Source: Tous-C4FEB sp044356555 (GTDB taxonomy: Bacteria > Verrucomicrobiota > Verrucomicrobiia > Opitutales > Opitutaceae). From it: a stretch of 64,000 nucleotides of DNA. Below are positions 61,207-64,000 of the stretch, piece after piece. A model generated the notes under the pieces. That model was given only the letters and a program-made list of their open reading frames with translations, was not told where the DNA came from and ran no database searches. The stretch spans positions 124,001-188,000 of the forward strand of contig JBIKWB010000004.1 in assembly GCA_044356555.1 (NCBI GenBank), written 5' to 3'. The position numbers were made by a program, and so were the translations under genes. Every line of letters starts with the position of its first letter. Position 1 is the first letter of the stretch.

Positions 61207-63234
61207 TCACGGCAAGACCGGCAACCCAAGTCCCACAAGATACTCAAACGTCGGATCATAGAACTCAGCCGATCGCGTGGGATCGATCGACGCACCGCTC
61301 GGCACAAAGATGACCATTCCCTGTCGCGCGCGCGTCAGCAGAACTCGATAGGCATTCTTCAAGTAGGTCCGCTTGTCCGCCTTGTTCACGTTTTGCCACT
61401 TGGTGCCGCGAAAATTGTGAAAGCTCCAGCCGTCCTGCGTAGACCGCAGGTCGCCGTCCCATGTGACGACAGCCCAATCGACTTCCAAGCCTTGCACCTG
61501 AAACTCTGTCGCTGCGTCTTCGAGATAATAGCTGGAACGAGTGTCTTCCTTCTCGCCCAGAAACCAGTGGACCGGGTCGGTGTTGACCCGCACATCGATG
61601 GCGTGAGGTTTCAGGCGCTGAGCCTTCGATGAGGCGACCAAGCCATACCGTTCATTTCCGCGAGCCTGTGATCGAACCCATTCCTTTGCCCGATTTAGGT
61701 TTCGCGTGAGGACGATCGGATATCGCCTCAGTTGAACTAGCATCCGACGCGCATCCTCTCGCTCGCAGTCGAGAAGGGCTTTCACAAAAGAAGAGACATG
61801 CTCCGCTCGGAACGAGCGCATCGAAACGGACAGATGGAGGCTATCCTCGAATCGGACACCGCCGGAATTTGCGGCCGAATGAACCGTTTCGACCGCTGCA
61901 TATTCGCTGTCGGACAAGCGAGACGAGACGTGCATTTCCCAATGAGGAAAAGTGGTCTTGACCGCCTCCAACCACGCGCCGATGCCCGACTCACCTCGAT
62001 TGATTTCCTGCCCGCCACCGACCAAGCAGAGAATCACCGCCCAATCCTTGTGCCGATCCACGTAGCGGATCAAAAATTGGGGCTCCGAATCCGTAAAATT
62101 GGCGACCTTCTTCTTTCGCTTCATGAAATCGGTCGTCATTGCCGCATCCCAAGCACGCTGAGCTTCATCAAAGACAACCACGTGGTCGGCAGGCGGCGCG
62201 TCGCTTTTGAGTGCCTCATCCCGGAAGTGATGCACGTTTTGGATGAACTGCTTCACGGGATCGCTTCCCTTCTTCAACTTCTGCCCCTTCTTCTTAACGC
62301 GAGCCCTTTCATCACGCGACAAAGCCGCACGCAGGACGGCGACAAGAGGCCCGTTGCCTGACAATAACACGGCAGGAGTGGGATTATTCTCCCTCGCATG
62401 CTGAGTTGCGACGTTGAGTCCTACCAAAGTTTTACCCGCACCAGGGACGCCCGTCAGAAAGCAGATAATCTTACGGTTTTTCGCCTTCGCCTCTTCAATC
62501 AACTCTTCGATACGGCGGGAGGTAACTCCAAGGTTTTGCTTTCCCGCATCGAAAGCCTTGATCGCTTGCACGCCGTGGTGCGCATACAAAGCCCGTGCAG
62601 CTTCAATAATCGTTGGCGTCGGTTTGTAGGGAGCCTGCTCCCATTGGCTTTGATTTATTCTTTCTCCTGAAATCTGGCTCAAAATCGACAGCAGTGCGTC
62701 TCGAAATCCTGCCGGATGCATGCAGATTGGGCGATAAACCTGATCTTGATCAGCGCTCAAATTAACCGCCGGAGATTCCGTGGCCTCAGTCGCGATCAGA
62801 ACGGGCACTAAGGACACCTGATGGCTAGCCTCGTGGAAATTCTTTAAATCGAGCGCATAGTCCCAGACTTGGTCGAGTGCAGCCCGATCAAACTCCGTTT
62901 CGCCCACTTTAAACTCCACGACGAAGACAACCGGTCCAATGAGCAGCACAACATCCACTCGGCTGCCCATGCGTGGAATATTGAACTCCAGGTAAAGCGT
63001 GCCCGACAATCCGGCCAAATTCTTCTGAAGAAAGGCGATCTCTTCGCCCCATGCCTCTCTCTGCGTCGTCTCCAAATCGAACTCGGGGTTTTGAGCCAGT
63101 AAACCAAAGATCTCTAGGGAAGAAGCGGCCCGAAACTCCTCAATAGACGCACCATACCAAGCTCTCGACTTAACAGTTGTACGGTCAGTGTTCGCCACGC
63201 GAAGCGTTCTGCGGAAGCCATTTATTGGAAGCAA
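61207..63234 (-). CDS. PD-(D/E)XK nuclease fused to DUF2075 (Schlafen-3-like) helicase
   Basis: The product has 675 residues starting at TTG (GTG at 63198 is an alternative). The N-terminal ~130 residues show a PD-(D/E)XK-like core: D94 in RVDVVLL and E107-K109 in VVEFKVG. The DUF2075 helicase follows, with Walker A GVPGAGKT (262-269), Walker B VVVFDEAQ (D356 E357), and later motifs including QGLEVDWAVVTWD and YRVLLTRARQG. Such nuclease-helicase fusions are good defence candidates against phage or plasmids. No methylase or partner gene is visible, so it may act alone. A vsr remnant sits just beyond its start. Confidence 0.85.
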   Translation of the reverse strand: MLPINGFRRTLRVANTDRTTVKSRAWYGASIEEFRAASSLEIFGLLAQNPEFDLETTQREAWGEEIAFLQKNLAGLSGTLYLEFNIPRMGSRVDVVLLIGPVVFVVEFKVGETEFDRAALDQVWDYALDLKNFHEASHQVSLVPVLIATEATESPAVNLSADQDQVYRPICMHPAGFRDALLSILSQISGERINQSQWEQAPYKPTPTIIEAARALYAHHGVQAIKAFDAGKQNLGVTSRRIEELIEEAKAKNRKIICFLTGVPGAGKTLVGLNVATQHARENNPTPAVLLSGNGPLVAVLRAALSRDERARVKKKGQKLKKGSDPVKQFIQNVHHFRDEALKSDAPPADHVVVFDEAQRAWDAAMTTDFMKRKKKVANFTDSEPQFLIRYVDRHKDWAVILCLVGGGQEINRGESGIGAWLEAVKTTFPHWEMHVSSRLSDSEYAAVETVHSAANSGGVRFEDSLHLSVSMRSFRAEHVSSFVKALLDCEREDARRMLVQLRRYPIVLTRNLNRAKEWVRSQARGNERYGLVASSKAQRLKPHAIDVRVNTDPVHWFLGEKEDTRSSYYLEDAATEFQVQGLEVDWAVVTWDGDLRSTQDGWSFHNFRGTKWQNVNKADKRTYLKNAYRVLLTRARQGMVIFVPSGASIDPTRSAEFYDPTFEYLVGLGLPVLP

Positions 63235-63248
63235 GCCACGGCTAGTTT

Positions 63249-63396
63249 AGCTTTGACGGCTGCTTCTGGCATGGTCGCACGCTCCACGCCATCCGGCCCA
63301 AGACCAACTCCGCCTTCTCGCGAAAGAAGATCGCCGCCAACCGCGCCCGCGATCGCCCCGTCACCCACTTCATCCGCGCCGAGTTCCGCGACCAGC
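63249..63396 (+). pseudogene. vsr: vsr (very short patch repair endonuclease) fragment
   Basis: In the frame beginning at 63249, after a TAG, the translation has FDGCFWHGRTLHAIRPKTNS and then SRKKIAANRARDRPVT. This is the centre of Vsr nicking endonucleases (normally VDGCFWHG...RPKTN..FW..KI..N..RD). There is no start, no N-terminal part and no C-terminal GW.VL.IWE strand; the sequence then turns to low-complexity Pro/Ser. Vsr repairs T:G mismatches at methylated cytosines and usually accompanies a cytosine methylase. None is seen here. Confidence 0.7.
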
Positions 63397-63743
63397 CCCC
63401 GCCTCCCAGCTCAACCTCCGGTAGGCCGCAGCCGCCGGCCCTCACCCTGCTCCCACCCCCGCCCGCCGAGTTGTGCGCGACCGCGCACCATTGCCCCGCG
63501 CCCGTCTTTTGCCCCGCGACTGTCCCCGTCGCACCCGCACCGGCCCCGGCCTCTGCCGGCGCCTCTCCCCTTTTTTTCCGATCAGTTCAAGCCGTTCGAC
63601 GATCGGGCCGTTGACCTCTGGACCCGCCCCCCCGATCTCGCCCAATCGGGCTACCGGGTGTCGAATGAGACGTGTCAGTGACCGATCACCGCTGCGGCCA
63701 AATCGTCGGTTGAATCTCCGGGCCGAAGCGCTACCTTCAGCGC
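63397..63743. other. Intergenic, low-complexity remains
   Basis: About 350 bp of C-rich sequence (CCCGC and CCGGCC runs) follow the vsr remnant. No gene, repeat family or RNA was recognised. Confidence 0.4.
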
Positions 63744-63947
63744 ATGAGTGTTGCCGAAATCAAATCGCAGGCCGACGCGTTGTCGTTTGACGAATTGACC
63801 GATCTCGCCCGGCACCTCCGTTCCCTCGCCTTGCGCAAGGACCCGCGGCGCCAGGCGCAGTTGCAGGCCGCGCAGCAGAGCACCGACTGGCTGGGCCGCA
63901 CCGAATTCGAACGGACACTCGACGAACTCGACCGTCCGGCCCGGTGA
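63744..63947 (+). CDS. Small antitoxin-like protein
   Basis: The product has 67 residues, charged and helical (SVAEIKSQADALSFDELTDLARHLRSLALRKD). It is followed by a GTGA overlap with another small frame. Size, position and overlap match the antitoxin of a type II module, as seen at 56426-56641. The family is not firmly assigned. Confidence 0.6.
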   Translation: MSVAEIKSQADALSFDELTDLARHLRSLALRKDPRRQAQLQAAQQSTDWLGRTEFERTLDELDRPAR

Positions 63948-64000
63948 ACTACACCTACGCCATCGAGCGGACGGCTGCGCAAACCGTGTTCGCATCGTCA
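63944..64000 (+). CDS. Probable RelE/ParE-type toxin, 5' end only
   Basis: A frame begins at GTG 63944, overlapping the previous stop by 4 bp, and runs to the window end (19 codons: VNYTYAIERTAAQTVFASS). This is consistent with the first strand and helix of a RelE/ParE toxin, but too short to prove. Confidence 0.45.
   Translation, partial: MNYTYAIERTAAQTVFASS

Noticed and set aside
63253..63681. Plus-strand 142-codon frame next to the nuclease-helicase
   Set aside because: Another frame of the same DNA encodes the Vsr motif; this one is Pro/Arg/Ser-rich noise.

Overview
The window is GC-rich (only a few short stretches are AT-rich) and looks like the chromosome of a verrucomicrobial, probably Opitutaceae-like, bacterium. 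This is an inference from gene content: four large TonB-dependent receptors, Tat-exported enolase-superfamily proteins, PSD1/DUF1553 plus DUF1501 pairs with type I sulfatases, an ECF sigma factor fused to a membrane domain, multi-domain thioredoxin proteins, and intergenic blocks of the CACGGA/CGCGAA repeat kind. No rRNA, tRNA or CRISPR array was recognised.

Layout. 1-9.1 kb: a sugar-acid/glycan uptake locus on the minus strand (TonB receptor running off the left edge, two Tat-exported enolase-superfamily proteins, second TonB receptor) divergent from a LacI-family regulator, with a perfect 6-4-6 palindrome in the divergent gap. 9.1-12.3 kb: a 327-bp frameshifted copy of the 3' end of dsbD, an ECF sigma factor with membrane tail, and a Fic protein. 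12.34-26.88 kb: a degenerate Tn7-like transposon with 27-bp perfect terminal inverted repeats. Its right end carries four closely packed TnsB-like sites and lies 14 bp past the stop codon of dsbD. Just inside that end sit a 5'-truncated tnsC and an intact tniQ/tnsD. The cargo is a full operon-like set: TonB receptor, two-component system, PSD1/DUF1553 protein, DUF1501 protein and sulfatase. tnsA and tnsB are absent.

26.9-37.1 kb: a periplasmic redox cluster (dsbD, cysteine synthase family enzyme, a two-domain and a four-domain TlpA-like thioredoxin protein) and another TonB receptor. 37.3-44.1 kb: a pseudopilin and partner, a short-chain dehydrogenase, a second sulfatase, a Nudix hydrolase and an HDOD protein. 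44.3-49.7 kb: a second DUF1501-PSD1 pair and a DUF1573 protein. 49.7-52.7 kb: an AT-rich patch with two copies of a ~219-bp MITE-like repeat around an IS4-family insertion (1616 bp, 8-bp target duplication). 52.9-61.2 kb: an N-acyl-D-amino-acid deacylase-like amidohydrolase, a serine beta-lactamase-like hydrolase, two toxin-antitoxin modules (RelE/ParE type and MntA-HepT type), an alpha/beta hydrolase and an aldo/keto reductase, separated by blocks of helically phased repeats. 61.2-64 kb: a PD-(D/E)XK nuclease fused to a DUF2075 helicase, a vsr remnant and the start of a third toxin-antitoxin module.

The genes suggest a bacterium feeding on sulfated or acidic polysaccharides. The most striking point is that one complete sensing, uptake and desulfation module sits inside a decayed Tn7-like element targeted to the 3' end of dsbD. 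Its sensor kinase carries a tandem ligand-binding domain homologous to the discoidin-like insert of the PSD1 proteins. All assignments come from reading motifs by eye; no database search was run.
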